Shown here: piece after piece, positions 1 to 9,559 of the stretch
How positions within the stretch are numbered: the first letter of the stretch is position 1
How the letters are laid out: each line of letters opens with the position of its first letter
From: Streptococcus australis
GTDB lineage: Bacteria > Bacillota > Bacilli > Lactobacillales > Streptococcaceae
Reading direction: 5' to 3'
Assembly (NCBI RefSeq): GCF_015553625.1
Contig: NZ_JADNGY010000008.1
Span: forward strand, 26,138 to 90,137
DNA: 64,000 bases
Notes under the pieces: generated by a model
What the model saw: only the letters and a program-made list of their open reading frames with translations
What the model was told of the DNA's origin: nothing
The model's database searches: none
Program-made: the position numbers and the translations under genes

Positions 1-341
1 TATCAATAGCGGTCTTTCTCTTCATCCCGCAAACACTAGTAGCAGTGGCTGTCACTGGGCTCTTGAATTATTTACTTGTTTTTCAATTGCTTGGACTCTA
101 CAAGGCCTTTGACTATCAATATTTAACGCGACTTTTCCCCTTGGAAAATCGTGCTAAGACACGAGGGCTTCTTCAAACAGTTCAATCGGTGACTTTGTTT
201 GTGGCTCTCATCGAGGGAGGCCTAGGATTGGTGGTCTTTGAAGACAAACTTCTTGTCTTGGCCTTGCTAGCTTTCACAGCCTTTTTAGCCTATGTTTATG
301 CACCTTTCAAGGTGAGACGATTAGTTGACGAAACGCCTTAA
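1..341 (+). CDS. ecsB: ABC transporter permease, EcsB-like (3' end only)
   Basis: Only the last 113 or so codons are in the window; the frame is open from base 3 to the stop at 339-341. The fragment is hydrophobic with at least two membrane segments (about 60-78 and 228-290) and ends in a short basic tail. I name it EcsB-like mainly from position: in related streptococci an EcsAB-type ABC exporter precedes ccrZ and trmB. The substrate is not known from sequence. A promoter for the next gene lies inside its last codons. The permease class is fairly likely; the exact family is less certain because the diagnostic N-terminal part is missing. Confidence 0.6.
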   Translation, partial: SIAVFLFIPQTLVAVAVTGLLNYLLVFQLLGLYKAFDYQYLTRLFPLENRAKTRGLLQTVQSVTLFVALIEGGLGLVVFEDKLLVLALLAFTAFLAYVYAPFKVRRLVDETP

Positions 342-353
342 AATTAGTAAAAT
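325..353 (+). promoter_or_regulatory. Sigma-A type promoter for ccrZ-trmB
   Basis: TTGACG (325-330), 17 bp spacer, TAAAAT (348-353), followed by a GGAGG ribosome-binding site at 373-377. The -35 lies inside the end of the ecsB-like gene, so ccrZ can be transcribed independently of the transporter. Confidence 0.6.
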
Positions 354-381
354 AGATGGGAAACTTTTTACGGAGGAATAG

Positions 382-1176
382 ATGGACTCGAACGAAAAAG
401 AGCTAACGTTGACCCCAATTGCTGGTAAAAGCGGGAAAGCCTTTATGGGGACTTACCCGGATGGGGGGAAAGTATTTGTCAAAATGAATACAACTCCAAT
501 ATTAGCGGGGCTAGCTAAAGAACAAATTGCTCCACAACTCTTATGGAGCCGACGCTTACCTGACGGAAATGTGATGAGCGCACAAGAATGGTTAAATGGA
601 GAAATTCTAACTCCAAATGGGATGGGGAAAAAGCAAGTGGTTCATATCCTGACTCGTTTGCACCGTTCACGCCCCTTGATGACGCAGTTGAGAAAATTGG
701 GCTATACGGCAGAATCTCCGCTGGATTTATTGAATTCTCTGAGCAGTCAGTTGCCAATCGCTTTGCGTCAAAACAATTATTTGCAATCTGTGTTAAAGAG
801 TTTAAGACAGACTGTTCCAGCTTTTCGAGAAGATTATGCGACCATTGTTCATGGAGATGTACGCCACAGTAACTGGATTGAAACGGACAGTGGATTTATC
901 TACTTGGTTGATTGGGATTCTGTCCGCTTAACAGATCGGATGATGGACGTGGCTCATGTTTTAAGTCACTACATTCCAGACTTTCAGTGGCAGGATTGGT
1001 TGGTCTATTACGGCTATAAGTACAACGAAACTGTATTTGGTAAATTGTACTGGTTTGGTCAATACTCTTTCCTTTGTCAGATTGTAAAATACTATGAAAA
1101 TAATGATTTAGAGAATGTTAACCGGGAAATTTATGCCTTGCGTAATTTCCGGTCAAAATATGGGAAGGAAGCATGA
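382..1176 (+). CDS. ccrZ: CcrZ, phosphotransferase-fold cell cycle regulator
   Basis: A 264-residue protein of the APH/choline kinase-like fold. It carries the Brenner-type catalytic loop HGDVRHSNW at residues 157-165 and the metal-binding segment VDWDS at about 176-180. In Streptococcus pneumoniae the homologue CcrZ links Z-ring assembly to DnaA-driven replication initiation at midcell, and has been reported to act as a nucleoside (ribose) kinase. The ATG at 382 has GGAGG five bases upstream. The stop overlaps the trmB start (ATGA), so the two are co-translated. The same ccrZ-trmB pairing occurs in pneumococcus, which supports the name. The family assignment is solid; the cell-cycle role is taken from the pneumococcal protein. 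Confidence 0.88.
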   Translation: MDSNEKELTLTPIAGKSGKAFMGTYPDGGKVFVKMNTTPILAGLAKEQIAPQLLWSRRLPDGNVMSAQEWLNGEILTPNGMGKKQVVHILTRLHRSRPLMTQLRKLGYTAESPLDLLNSLSSQLPIALRQNNYLQSVLKSLRQTVPAFREDYATIVHGDVRHSNWIETDSGFIYLVDWDSVRLTDRMMDVAHVLSHYIPDFQWQDWLVYYGYKYNETVFGKLYWFGQYSFLCQIVKYYENNDLENVNREIYALRNFRSKYGKEA

Positions 1177-1808
1177 GAGTTAGAAACCGCAAAGGTGCAA
1201 CCGAATTATTAGAAGCCAATCCGCAATATGTCATCTTAAAACCAGAAGAAGCCAAAGGGAAGTGGCATGAGATTTTTGGAAATGACCATCCGATTCATAT
1301 TGAAGTGGGAAGCGGTAAAGGAGCCTTTATCACTGGAATGGCTAAACAAAATCCAAATATCAACTATATTGGGATCGATATTCAAAAATCGGTATTGAGC
1401 TACGCTTTGGACAAGGTGTTAGAAGCCGATGTTCCGAATATCAAGTTGCTTTGGGTAGATGGAGATAGCCTGACCAATTACTTTGAAGATGGTGAAATTG
1501 ATCAATTGTATCTCAATTTCTCAGATCCTTGGCCGAAGAAACGTCATGAAAAACGTCGCTTAACTTATAAGAGTTTCTTAGATACCTTCAAACAGATTTT
1601 GCCAGAGTATGGGGAGATTCATTTTAAGACGGACAATCGAGGACTCTTTGAATATAGTTTGGTGAGTTTTTCTCAATACGGAATGACTTTAAAGGGTGTC
1701 TGGTTAGATCTTCATGCGAGTGATTTTGAGGGCAATGTCATGACCGAATATGAAAAGAAATTCTCAAGTAAGGGTCAGGTTATTTATCGAGTTGAAGCAC
1801 AATTTTAA
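1173..1808 (+). CDS. trmB: tRNA (guanine-N7-)-methyltransferase
   Basis: A 211-residue SAM-dependent methyltransferase that makes m7G46 in the tRNA variable loop. The SAM-binding glycine loop EVGSGKG is at residues 44-50. The TrmB signature [11 protein letters not shown] (about 114-124) and a C-terminal T-E-Y motif (MTEYEKKF) are both present. The length is normal for the Gram-positive enzyme. The start overlaps the ccrZ stop by 4 bp. The first 175-bp repeat begins 20 bp after the stop, and its first hairpin could serve as the transcription terminator. Confidence 0.95.
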   Translation: MRVRNRKGATELLEANPQYVILKPEEAKGKWHEIFGNDHPIHIEVGSGKGAFITGMAKQNPNINYIGIDIQKSVLSYALDKVLEADVPNIKLLWVDGDSLTNYFEDGEIDQLYLNFSDPWPKKRHEKRRLTYKSFLDTFKQILPEYGEIHFKTDNRGLFEYSLVSFSQYGMTLKGVWLDLHASDFEGNVMTEYEKKFSSKGQVIYRVEAQF

Positions 1809-1827
1809 AGTCTAGATAAGGATTAAG

Positions 1828-2002
1828 GAGGCTGGGACAAAAGTCCTAGCCTCTCAATTGTCTTTGGATTGTCGAGCAAGACGCAGTGGTTGAGTGGGCT
1901 CTACTAGGCTGATTTCAGCAGCTTTTATAGCCCTACTCAACTGTGCGGAGGTGCGACGACGAAATCGAATTCTAACGAATGACCGATTTCTATCCCACTC
2001 TC
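1828..2002 (+). repeat. 175-bp hairpin-rich intergenic repeat, copy 1
   Basis: One of three copies (others at 9359-9533 and 11155-11329), all 175 bp and in the same orientation. The ends are inverted repeats: GAGGCTGGGACA at the left against TATCCCACTCTC at the right. The left end also folds on itself (GAGGCTgGGAC..GTCCtAGCCTC). A central long stem uses GTTGAGTgGGCT against AGCCCtACTCAAC and encloses a GCTG..CAGC hairpin. It lies directly after trmB. Open frames inside it on the minus strand are products of the palindromes. It does not match my memory of pneumococcal BOX or RUP. Confidence 0.9.
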
Positions 2003-2050
2003 GTTTTTCTTTTTGATGATAGCTGTAAGAATGAGGAAGGCGAAATTCTT

Positions 2051-2079
2051 GCATTTCGACGGAACTTGTGCTAAAATGT
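2051..2079 (+). promoter_or_regulatory. Promoter of the rimP-nusA-infB operon
   Basis: TTGCAT (2051-2056), a 17 bp spacer, then TAAAAT. Transcription would start near 2086, giving a leader of about 60 nt with one strong hairpin before rimP. Confidence 0.6.
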
Positions 2080-2099
2080 TTAAAATGAATAGAAAAGGA

Positions 2100-2123
2100 G
2101 AGGCGAAGACATATCTTCGCCTC
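2100..2123 (+). promoter_or_regulatory. Leader hairpin before rimP
   Basis: A perfect 10-bp stem, GAGGCGAAGA against TCTTCGCCTC with loop CATA, lies between the predicted transcription start and the rimP Shine-Dalgarno sequence (GAGGAGG, 2132-2138). No U-run follows, so it is not a standard terminator. It may stabilise the mRNA or be a target for autoregulation. Confidence 0.55.
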
Positions 2124-2147
2124 TTATCTGTGAGGAGGTGTTGTCCT

Positions 2148-2618
2148 ATCGCAACAATTGTTGAATTAGTAACAGAAATTATTGAACCGGTCATCCAAGC
2201 TCCCTTTGAATTAGTGGATGTTGAATATGAAAAGGTTGTAGGAGATTATGTTCTAAGTATCTTTGTTGATAAGCCAGGTGGTATTACCCTGAACGATACA
2301 GCAGATTTAACAGAAGTGATTAGTCCTCTGTTGGATCAGATTCAACCAGATCCATTCCCGGAACAGTACTTCCTAGAAGTGACGAGTCCTGGTTTGGAGC
2401 GTCCCTTAAAAACCAAAGATGCAGTGGAAAAAGCTCTGGGTCAATATATCCATGTCAGCTTGTACAAGGCAGTTGACAAACAAAAGGTTATTGAAGGAAC
2501 ACTCGTTAAGTTCGAAGATGACCAATTGACCATGGAATACATGGACAAAACCAGAAAGAAAACCATTGAAATCCCCTATAGTCTTGTATCGAAAGCAAGA
2601 TTAGCTGTCAAATTATAG
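2148..2618 (+). CDS. rimP: Ribosome maturation factor RimP (unusual start region)
   Basis: RimP helps 30S subunit maturation. The conserved body is clear: [15 protein letters not shown] at the N-terminus, [16 protein letters not shown], the [11 protein letters not shown] signature and the C-terminal Sm-like part ending KARLAVKL. The start is odd. A strong GAGGAGG lies at 2132-2138, but the codon 9 nt behind it in frame is ATC (2148). The only ATG or GTG codons in frame are at or upstream of that ribosome-binding site (ATG 2085, GTG 2130). A TTG at 2141 is well placed but out of frame. I give the conserved boundary as start; ATG 2085 is the alternative if the leader is translated. It is the first gene of the nusA-infB operon. 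Confidence 0.85.
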   Translation: MATIVELVTEIIEPVIQAPFELVDVEYEKVVGDYVLSIFVDKPGGITLNDTADLTEVISPLLDQIQPDPFPEQYFLEVTSPGLERPLKTKDAVEKALGQYIHVSLYKAVDKQKVIEGTLVKFEDDQLTMEYMDKTRKKTIEIPYSLVSKARLAVKL

Positions 2619-2663
2619 CAGAAAAGAAAGGAAGGCTCTTAGTAGCTTAAGAGCAAGAAAAGA

Positions 2664-3809
2664 ATGAGTAAAGAAATGCTAGATGCTTTTCGCATCTTAG
2701 AAGAAGACAAAGGAATCAAAAAAGAAGATATCATTGAAGCTGTCACAGAATCATTGCGTTCAGCTTACCGGAGACGGTATGGCCAAGCCGAGAGTGCTGC
2801 TATCGAGTTTAATGAAAAGACTGGTGACTTCCGTGTTTATACCGTTCGTGAAGTAGTAGACGAAGTTTTTGATAGCCGGTTAGAAATTAGTTTGAAAGAT
2901 GCTCTTGCGATTAGCTCTGCCTATGAATTGGGAGACAAAATCAAATTTGAAGAGGCTCCTGCTGAGTTTGGCCGTGTCGCAGCACAATCTGCCAAACAAA
3001 CCATCATGGAAAAAATGCGCAAGCAAACTCGTGCGATTACCTATAACACTTATAAAGAACATGAAAATGAAATTATGAGTGGAACTGTGGAGCGTTTTGA
3101 TAATCGCTTTATCTATGTGAATTTAGGATCTATCGAAGCTCAATTGTCTAAACAAGATCAAATTCCAGGAGAAGTTTTCCAATCTCATGATCGCATCGAA
3201 GTATTTGTCTACAAAGTAGAAGACAATCCTCGTGGGGTGAACGTATTCGTAAGCCGTAGCCATCCAGAAATGATCAAACGTTTAATGGAGCAAGAAATTC
3301 CGGAAGTTTACGATGGAACGGTTGAAATCATGAGCGTAGCGCGTGAAGCTGGCGACCGGACCAAAGTTGCTGTTCGTAGCCATAATCCAAACGTGGATGC
3401 GATTGGAACCATCGTTGGTCGTGGTGGATCGAATATTAAAAAGATCACCAGCAAGTTCCACCCAGCTCGCTATGATCAGAAATTGGATCGTATGGTTCCA
3501 ACAGAAGAAAATATTGATGTCATTGAGTGGGTCCCAGATCCAGCAGAATTTATCTACAATGCCATTGCTCCTGCTGAGGTCGATCAAGTTATCTTTGACG
3601 AAGAAGACAGCAAACATGCCCTTGTGGTAGTGCCAGATAGCAAACTATCTCTTGCGATCGGTCGTCGGGGTCAAAACGTACGCTTGGCGGCTCACTTAAC
3701 TGGCTACCGGATTGATATCAAATCAGCTAGTGAGTACGAAGAAATGGAAGCAAGTCAAGAACCTGCTTTTGAAGAAGTAGAAAGTGATTTGGATTCTGTA
3801 GACGAATAG
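2664..3809 (+). CDS. nusA: Transcription termination/antitermination factor NusA
   Basis: A 381-residue RNA polymerase-binding factor. In order: N-terminal RNAP-binding domain (about 1-125), S1 domain (about 130-200, SGTVERFDNRFIYVNLG), KH1 with the GxxG-type loop IVGRGGSNIKK, and KH2 with AIGRRGQNVRLAA. The tail is short and acidic, as in low-GC Gram-positives, without the extra AR repeats of E. coli NusA. A hairpin (GCTCTTA..TAAGAGC, about 2635-2654) separates it from rimP. It is the second gene of the operon, and rnpM follows after 10 bp. Confidence 0.96.
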   Translation: MSKEMLDAFRILEEDKGIKKEDIIEAVTESLRSAYRRRYGQAESAAIEFNEKTGDFRVYTVREVVDEVFDSRLEISLKDALAISSAYELGDKIKFEEAPAEFGRVAAQSAKQTIMEKMRKQTRAITYNTYKEHENEIMSGTVERFDNRFIYVNLGSIEAQLSKQDQIPGEVFQSHDRIEVFVYKVEDNPRGVNVFVSRSHPEMIKRLMEQEIPEVYDGTVEIMSVAREAGDRTKVAVRSHNPNVDAIGTIVGRGGSNIKKITSKFHPARYDQKLDRMVPTEENIDVIEWVPDPAEFIYNAIAPAEVDQVIFDEEDSKHALVVVPDSKLSLAIGRRGQNVRLAAHLTGYRIDIKSASEYEEMEASQEPAFEEVESDLDSVDE

Positions 3810-3819
3810 GGAGGGAATC

Positions 3820-4116
3820 ATGGTAAAGACAAGAAAAATCCCTTTACGCAAGTCTGTTGTTTCAAACGAGGTCATCGATAAACGAGATCTCTTGCGAATC
3901 GTAAAAAATAAAGAAGGTCAAGTTTTTATCGATCCGACTGGGAAAGCAAATGGTCGTGGTGCTTATATCAAACTGGATAATGAGGAAGCACTTCAAGCTA
4001 AAAAGAAGAAAGTCTTCAATCGCAGCTTTAGCATGGAAGTGGATGAAGCTTTTTACGACGAATTGATTGCTTATGTGGATCATAAGGTGAAGAGAAGAGA
4101 GTTAGGCCTTGAATAA
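3820..4116 (+). CDS. rnpM: YlxR family protein (RnpM)
   Basis: A 98-residue basic protein of the YlxR (DUF448) family, always found between nusA and infB in Firmicutes. Conserved segments are RKIPLRKSVVSN near the N-terminus (the CxxR form is not kept here) and the GRGAYI motif in the middle. The B. subtilis homologue has been reported to bind RNase P RNA and modulate RNase P, hence RnpM. The start ATG at 3820 has GGAGGG just upstream. It overlaps the next gene by 8 bp. Confidence 0.88.
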   Translation: MVKTRKIPLRKSVVSNEVIDKRDLLRIVKNKEGQVFIDPTGKANGRGAYIKLDNEEALQAKKKKVFNRSFSMEVDEAFYDELIAYVDHKVKRRELGLE

Positions 4117-4408
4117 GCAAAAAGTCAGTAATTTATTGGGATTGGCTCAGCGAGCAGGGAAAATTATCTCTGGGGAAGAATTGGTTATCAAGTCTGTTCA
4201 AGAAGGAAAGACTTGCTTAGTTTTTCTAGCAGATGATGCCGCTCCCAATCTTACAAAAAAAATCACAGATAAATGCCACTATTATGGCGTTCCGGTATTA
4301 ACCGTGTTTTCAACACTAGAATTAAGCACTGCCATTGGTCGCTCACGAAAGGTTGTGGCCGTGACAGATGCTGGATTTTCAAAGAAAATGAGGTCTCTTA
4401 TGGAATAG
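4109..4408 (+). CDS. ylxQ: L7Ae-family ribosomal protein YlxQ
   Basis: A 99-residue member of the L7Ae/L30e family of kink-turn RNA-binding proteins. Typical sequence is [16 protein letters not shown] at the N-terminus and [10 protein letters not shown] in the middle. Its role in Firmicutes is probably ribosome-related. Translation starts at a TTG that lies inside the rnpM coding end, so it probably depends on coupling to rnpM. It is followed by infB after 16 bp. Confidence 0.87.
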   Translation: MNKQKVSNLLGLAQRAGKIISGEELVIKSVQEGKTCLVFLADDAAPNLTKKITDKCHYYGVPVLTVFSTLELSTAIGRSRKVVAVTDAGFSKKMRSLME

Positions 4409-4424
4409 AAGAGGAGGACAGCAA

Positions 4425-7148
4425 TTGTCTAAGAAAAGATTGTATGAGATTGCCAAAGAACTAGGCAAGGAAAGTAAAGAAGTCGTCACACGTGCGAAAG
4501 AATTAGGGTTGGAGGTAAAGAGTCACGCTTCTAGTATTGAAGGTGAAGCTGTTGAGCGTTTGGTGAATAGTTTTGCATCAAAGGCTCCTCAAACTCCTAA
4601 AGTGACGGAAGAAAAACAAGTAAAAGTTGTGCCGGTTGCAAAAGAACCCGTTGCAAACAATACAGAAAAAACAACTGAAACAGCTGTAGCACCTGTTGTG
4701 AAGCCAAAGAGTCGTAATTTCAAGGCGGAACGTGAAGCCCGTGCGAAAGAGCAAGCTGAACGTCGTCAACAACAAGGAAATCGACCTAAAAAACAACAAA
4801 ACGACCGTCGGGACGGAGATCGTTTCCAAAATCGCAATGAGCGAAAGAATCAAGGGAATGACCGTCGAAATCAAGGGAATGATCGTCGTCGCGATCAAGC
4901 TGGAAATGGTCAAGGACGTCCAAATCCAGTAAACGGTGCACCCAAGATTGATTTCAAAGCCCGTGCTGCAGCATTAAAGGCAGAGCAAAATGCGGAATAT
5001 GCACGTGGTAGTGAAGAACGCTACAAGCAAAACCAGGCAGCCAAGGTTGAGCAAGAACGACAACAACGTCGTAAGCGCGAAGAAGTGGTTGCCACTGAAG
5101 TTGTCGCTTCACAACCAAAGGCGGAGCCAGTGAAAGCAACTCCAGTAGCGAGTCCAAGTCCTGCAGCAGTTGATACACGTCGGAAAAAGCAAGCTAGACC
5201 AGACAAAAAACGTGAAGATTTTGATCGTGAAGAAGATGGTCCAAGAAAACAACAAAAGAATCGAAGTAGTCAAAACCAAGTGAGAAATCAAAGAAATAGT
5301 AACTGGAATAACAACAAAAAGAATAAAAAAGGAAAGAATAACCGCAATGAAGCTCCAAAACCAGTAACAGAGCGTAAATTCCATGAGTTGCCAAGTGAAT
5401 TGGAGTACACAGATGGAATGACGGTTGCGGAAATCGCAAAACGGATTAAGCGTGAGCCGGCAGAAATCGTTAAGAAGCTCTTCATGATGGGCGTGATGGC
5501 GACACAAAACCAATCTTTGGATGGCGATACCATTGAACTTCTGTTAGTGGATTATGGAATTGAAGCTAAGAAAAAGGTTGAAGTGGATAATGCGGATATC
5601 GAGCGCTTCTTCGTCGAAGATGGTTATTTGAATCCAGATAAATTGGTGGAGCGTCCACCAGTTGTTACCATTATGGGACACGTTGACCATGGTAAAACAA
5701 CCCTTTTGGATACCCTTCGTAACTCACGGGTTGCGACAGGAGAAGCCGGTGGGATCACCCAGCATATCGGAGCCTACCAAATCATGGAAAACGGCAAGAA
5801 GATTACCTTCTTGGATACACCTGGACACGCAGCCTTCACCTCTATGCGGGCACGTGGTGCATCTGTTACCGATATTACCATCTTGGTCGTAGCAGCGGAT
5901 GACGGGGTTATGCCTCAGACGATTGAAGCCATTAACCACTCAAAAGCGGCTAACGTTCCAATTATCGTTGCCATTAACAAGATTGATAAACCAGGTGCCA
6001 ATCCAGAACGTGTTATTGGAGAATTGGCAGAACACGGCGTTATGTCAACTGCTTGGGGTGGAGATTCTGAATTTGTAGAAATCTCAGCCAAGTTCAACCA
6101 AAACATCGATGAGTTGTTGGAAACGGTCCTTCTTGTAGCTGAAATCCAAGAACTCAAGGCAGACCCAACAGTCCGTGCTATTGGTACCGTTATCGAAGCG
6201 CGTTTGGATAAAGGAAAAGGTGCGGTTGCAACTCTTCTTGTGCAACAAGGTACTTTGAATGTCCAAGATCCAATCGTTGTCGGGAATACTTTCGGGCGTG
6301 TCCGTGCCATGACCAATGACCTTGGACGTCGGGTTAAGGTTGCAGGTCCTTCCACACCAGTTTCGATTACTGGTCTAAACGAAGCGCCGATGGCGGGTGA
6401 CCATTTTGCGGTTTATGAAGATGAAAAATCAGCGCGTGCAGCGGGTGAAGAACGTGCCAAACGTGCCCTCTTGAAACAACGGCAAGCAACTAATCGTGTC
6501 AGCCTTGAAAACCTCTTTGATACTTTGAAGGCTGGTGAAGTGAAATCTGTTAATGTCATTATCAAGGCTGATGTACAAGGTTCGGTTGAAGCCCTTGCTG
6601 CTTCCCTTCAAAAGATTGAAGTAGAAGGTGTCAAGGTTACCATCGTTCACTCAGCGGTTGGTGCTATCAACGAATCAGACGTTACCCTCGCAGAAGCTTC
6701 AAATGCCTTCATCATTGGATTTAACGTCCGCCCTACTCCTCAAGCGCGTCAGCAAGCTGAAGCTGATGAGGTAGAAATCCGTCTTCACTCAATCATCTAC
6801 AAAGTGATTGAAGAAATGGAAGATGCCATGAAGGGAATGTTGGATCCTGAGTTTGAAGAGAAAGTCATCGGGGAAGCGGTTATTCGTGAAACCTTCAAAG
6901 TCTCTAAAGTGGGTACCATTGGTGGATTTATGGTCCTCAGTGGTAAGGTCACTCGTGATTCCAAAGTTCGTGTCATTCGTGACGGTGTCGTGATTTATGA
7001 TGGCGCTCTTGCTAGCTTGAAACATTATAAAGATGATGTCAAAGAAGTAACCAACGGTCGCGAAGGTGGATTGATGATCGAAGGCTACAATGATATCAAG
7101 ACGGATGATACCATCGAAGCTTACATCATGGAAGAAATTAAAAAATAA
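4425..7148 (+). CDS. infB: Translation initiation factor IF-2
   Basis: A 907-residue GTPase that places initiator fMet-tRNA on the ribosome. The first roughly 300 residues are a charged, low-complexity linker rich in Q, N, R and K, with an IF2_N domain at the very start and a second at about residues 325-380. The GTP-binding G1 motif GHVDHGKT is at 418-425, DTPGH follows, and NKID is at 518-521. Domains II-IV follow to the end. The start is a TTG at 4425 with GAGGAGG well spaced before it. Length is normal for streptococci. Antisense open frames in the linker are composition artefacts. Confidence 0.97.
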   Translation: MSKKRLYEIAKELGKESKEVVTRAKELGLEVKSHASSIEGEAVERLVNSFASKAPQTPKVTEEKQVKVVPVAKEPVANNTEKTTETAVAPVVKPKSRNFKAEREARAKEQAERRQQQGNRPKKQQNDRRDGDRFQNRNERKNQGNDRRNQGNDRRRDQAGNGQGRPNPVNGAPKIDFKARAAALKAEQNAEYARGSEERYKQNQAAKVEQERQQRRKREEVVATEVVASQPKAEPVKATPVASPSPAAVDTRRKKQARPDKKREDFDREEDGPRKQQKNRSSQNQVRNQRNSNWNNNKKNKKGKNNRNEAPKPVTERKFHELPSELEYTDGMTVAEIAKRIKREPAEIVKKLFMMGVMATQNQSLDGDTIELLLVDYGIEAKKKVEVDNADIERFFVEDGYLNPDKLVERPPVVTIMGHVDHGKTTLLDTLRNSRVATGEAGGITQHIGAYQIMENGKKITFLDTPGHAAFTSMRARGASVTDITILVVAADDGVMPQTIEAINHSKAANVPIIVAINKIDKPGANPERVIGELAEHGVMSTAWGGDSEFVEISAKFNQNIDELLETVLLVAEIQELKADPTVRAIGTVIEARLDKGKGAVATLLVQQGTLNVQDPIVVGNTFGRVRAMTNDLGRRVKVAGPSTPVSITGLNEAPMAGDHFAVYEDEKSARAAGEERAKRALLKQRQATNRVSLENLFDTLKAGEVKSVNVIIKADVQGSVEALAASLQKIEVEGVKVTIVHSAVGAINESDVTLAEASNAFIIGFNVRPTPQARQQAEADEVEIRLHSIIYKVIEEMEDAMKGMLDPEFEEKVIGEAVIRETFKVSKVGTIGGFMVLSGKVTRDSKVRVIRDGVVIYDGALASLKHYKDDVKEVTNGREGGLMIEGYNDIKTDDTIEAYIMEEIKK

Positions 7149-7152
7149 ACTG

Positions 7153-7199
7153 TTAACTAGGAAAGAAGAGAAGAAATCTCCCATTTCCTAGTTTTAAAG
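7153..7199 (+). terminator. Hairpin between infB and rbfA
   Basis: AACTAGGAAA (7157-7166) pairs with TTTCCTAGTT (7185-7194), with a short GAGA..TCTC helix inside. Only a short T-run follows, so it is probably a partial terminator or processing site that reduces rbfA expression relative to infB. Confidence 0.5.
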
Positions 7200-7220
7200 A
7201 CAGATCAGAAAGGAGTTCCT

Positions 7221-7571
7221 ATGGCAAGTCATTTTCGGACAGACCGAGTAGGGATGGAAATCAAGCGTGAAGTCAACGAAATTTTGCAAAAAAAAGTTCG
7301 TGACCCACGTGTTCAAGGTGTCACCATTACGGATGTTCAGATGCTAGGCGATTTGTCTATGGCTAAGGTCTACTATTCGATTATGAGTGACCTGGCTTCA
7401 GATAATCAGAAGGCTCAGACAGGGCTTGAAAAAGCAACAGGAACCATCAAGCGCGAATTAGGTCGGAATTTAAAATTATATAAGATTCCGGATTTAACCT
7501 TTATCAAAGATGAATCCATTGAATATGGAAACAAAATTGATCAAATGTTACGAGAGCTTGATAAAAAATAA
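7221..7571 (+). CDS. rbfA: Ribosome-binding factor A
   Basis: A 116-residue KH-fold protein that binds the 30S subunit and helps 16S rRNA 5'-end maturation and cold growth. Family sequence is visible at the N-terminus ([17 protein letters not shown]) and in [15 protein letters not shown]. It is the last gene of the nusA-infB operon and has its own ribosome-binding site (AAAGGAG). A strong terminator follows the stop. Confidence 0.95.
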   Translation: MASHFRTDRVGMEIKREVNEILQKKVRDPRVQGVTITDVQMLGDLSMAKVYYSIMSDLASDNQKAQTGLEKATGTIKRELGRNLKLYKIPDLTFIKDESIEYGNKIDQMLRELDKK

Positions 7572-7578
7572 TGAACAA

Positions 7579-7613
7579 AACGATAGATTTTGTAGAGTCT
7601 ATCGTTTTTTTAG
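7579..7613 (+). terminator. Rho-independent terminator after rbfA
   Basis: AACGATAGA pairs with TCTATCGTT, followed by seven T residues. It closes the rimP-rbfA operon. Confidence 0.85.
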
Positions 7614-7645
7614 GACAAAATTCAGAAGAAATTTCAAAAAAAAAC

Positions 7646-7674
7646 TTGTGTCCAAGTGGTGGATGTTTTAAAAT
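7646..7674 (+). promoter_or_regulatory. Promoter of the Na/Pi cotransporter gene
   Basis: TTGTGT (7646-7651), 17 bp spacer, TAAAAT (7669-7674). Confidence 0.55.
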
Positions 7675-7715
7675 AGAGTGAGTAAACTTTTATCGAATGA
7701 TGATGGAGGAAAGAA

Positions 7716-9347
7716 ATGTCCATTGATTGGCAGAACATTTTATTTAACTTCTTAGGTGGCTTGGGTCTCTTTCTCTATAGTATTAAAACCATGGGAGAAG
7801 GCTTGCAACAGGCTGCAGGGGATCGCCTTCGATACTATATTGATAAATATACGAGTAATCCCTTTCTAGGGGTTCTAGTAGGGATTGGGATGACTGCTTT
7901 GATTCAGTCTAGTTCAGGGGTTACAGTGATTACGGTCGGTCTGGTGAGTGCTGGACTTCTAACCCTCCGTCAAGCTATTGGTATTGTTATGGGGGCCAAT
8001 ATTGGAACTACTGTTACCTCCTTTATCATTGGTTTTAAATTAGGAGACTACGCCTTGCCTATGCTTTTTATCGGAGCGATTTGTCTCTTCTTTACCAAAA
8101 ATCGTTTGGTTAATAATGTTGGACGAATCGTTTTTGGTGTCGGTGGTATCTTCTTTGCCCTCAACTTGATGAGTGGGGCTATGGAACCTCTTAAAGATTT
8201 GCAAGTTTTTCGTGACTACATGGTGGAGTTGAGTAAAAGTCCTATCTTGGGTGTCTTTGTCGGATCAGGATTAACTCTTTTGATTCAGGCTTCCTCTGCA
8301 ACCATTGGTATCTTACAAAATCTCTATGCTAGTCATTTGATTGACCTTAAAGGGGCTCTCCCAGTTCTCTTTGGTGATAATATCGGAACGACCATTACAG
8401 CCATCATTGCTTCCTTGGGAGCAAATATTGCGGCCAAACGTGTGGCGGGTGCCCATGTAGCCTTTAATGTTATCGGAACCATTATCTGTCTTGTCTTCCT
8501 TGTTCCGTTTACATCTTTGATTCAATGGTTTGAAACGACTCTTCATTTGTCTCCCGAGATGACCATAGCCTTTGCTCACGGGACCTTTAATATTACCAAT
8601 ACCATCATCCAGTTCCCCTTCATTGGAGCTTTGGCTTACTTTGTGACGAAATTGATTCCTGGTGAGGATGAAGTGGTCAAATACGAACCACTTTACTTGG
8701 ATGAAAATCTGATTACCCAAGCTCCTTCGATTGCTTTAGGAAATGCCAAAAAAGAACTATTGCATTTAGGAACCTATGCTGAAAAGAGTTTCGACTTGGC
8801 CTATCGCTACATTGTAAATCAAGAAGAAAAGCTAGCTGAAAAAGGCCATAAAACAGAAGAAGCCATTAATACCATCGATGATCAGTTGACCAAATACTTG
8901 ATCCGCTTGTCTAGTGAAGCTCTGAGTCCAAAAGAAAGTGAATCCTTGACTAATATTTTGGATTCTTCTCGAGATTTAGAGCGGATTGGAGACCACGCGG
9001 AATCCTTAATCAACCTGACGGACTACCTCATTCGGAAGAAAGTTGTGTTTTCTGATAATGCCTTGGCTGAATTAGAAGATATCTACCAACAAACTGCTAC
9101 TTTTGTTAAAGATGCACTTAGAAGTGTAGAAGAGGATAACCAAGAGTTGGCAGCAGAGTTGGAACAGCGCCATCAGGCAATTGAAAAGCTCGAAAAGAAA
9201 TTGCGGAAGACCCATATTTCTCGTCTAAACAAGGGCGAGTGTACACCTCAAGCAGGTGTCAACTTTATTGATATGATCTCTCACTATACACGTGTTGCAG
9301 ACCATGCCATGAATTTAGCAGAGAAGGTACAATTAGAGCAGATCTAA
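7716..9347 (+). CDS. Na/Pi cotransporter family protein with PhoU-like domain
   Basis: A 543-residue membrane protein of the NptA/PNaS family. The N-terminal half (about 1-310) is hydrophobic and has two inverted repeats, each carrying a family signature: QSSSG at 64-68 and QASSAT at 191-196. The C-terminal part (about 345-540) is a helical PhoU-like domain with the pattern RDLERIGDHAESL and a second RVADHAMNLAE. Such proteins import phosphate with sodium, or modulate phosphate signalling through the PhoU part. It is monocistronic: its own promoter and GGAGG site lie upstream and repeat copy 2 begins 12 bp after the stop. Confidence 0.9.
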   Translation: MSIDWQNILFNFLGGLGLFLYSIKTMGEGLQQAAGDRLRYYIDKYTSNPFLGVLVGIGMTALIQSSSGVTVITVGLVSAGLLTLRQAIGIVMGANIGTTVTSFIIGFKLGDYALPMLFIGAICLFFTKNRLVNNVGRIVFGVGGIFFALNLMSGAMEPLKDLQVFRDYMVELSKSPILGVFVGSGLTLLIQASSATIGILQNLYASHLIDLKGALPVLFGDNIGTTITAIIASLGANIAAKRVAGAHVAFNVIGTIICLVFLVPFTSLIQWFETTLHLSPEMTIAFAHGTFNITNTIIQFPFIGALAYFVTKLIPGEDEVVKYEPLYLDENLITQAPSIALGNAKKELLHLGTYAEKSFDLAYRYIVNQEEKLAEKGHKTEEAINTIDDQLTKYLIRLSSEALSPKESESLTNILDSSRDLERIGDHAESLINLTDYLIRKKVVFSDNALAELEDIYQQTATFVKDALRSVEEDNQELAAELEQRHQAIEKLEKKLRKTHISRLNKGECTPQAGVNFIDMISHYTRVADHAMNLAEKVQLEQI

Positions 9348-9358
9348 AAAAGCAAAAA

Positions 9359-9533
9359 GAGGCTGGGACAAAAGTCCTAGCCTCTCAATTGTCTTTGGAT
9401 TGTCGAGCAAGACGCAGTGGTTGAGTAGGGATCTACTAGGCTGATTTCATCAGCTTTTACAGTCCTACTCAACTGTGCGGAGGTGGGACGACGAAATCGA
9501 ATCTAACGAGTGACCGATTTTTGTCCCACTCTC
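9359..9533 (+). repeat. 175-bp hairpin-rich intergenic repeat, copy 2
   Basis: It has the same length and orientation as copies at 1828 and 11155. Ends are GAGGCTGGGACA and TGTCCCACTCTC. The central stem reads GTTGAGTAGG against CCTACTCAAC, where copy 1 has GTTGAGTGGGCT against AGCCCTACTCAAC, so some stem changes are matched on both sides. It starts 12 bp after the Na/Pi gene and probably ends its transcript. Confidence 0.9.
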
Positions 9534-9559
9534 TTTAGATTGGTATAACATTTTTTTTA

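Noticed and set aside
1828..2002. Repeat considered as a pneumococcal BOX or RUP element
   Set aside because: Neither the boxA/boxB/boxC modules nor the RUP ends, as I remember them, are present; the 175-bp size and ends differ.
1854..2194. Minus-strand open frames of 66 and 85 codons after trmB
   Set aside because: They lie in the 175-bp repeat and across the rimP promoter; the palindromes of the repeat produce open frames on both strands.
4578..5533. Several long minus-strand open frames opposite infB
   Set aside because: They come from the biased codon composition of the IF-2 linker (Q, N, K, R rich) and have no ribosome-binding sites.
8313..8720. 135-codon minus-strand frame inside the Na/Pi transporter gene
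   Set aside because: No start signals or recognisable domain; the plus-strand gene has clear family motifs across the same bases.
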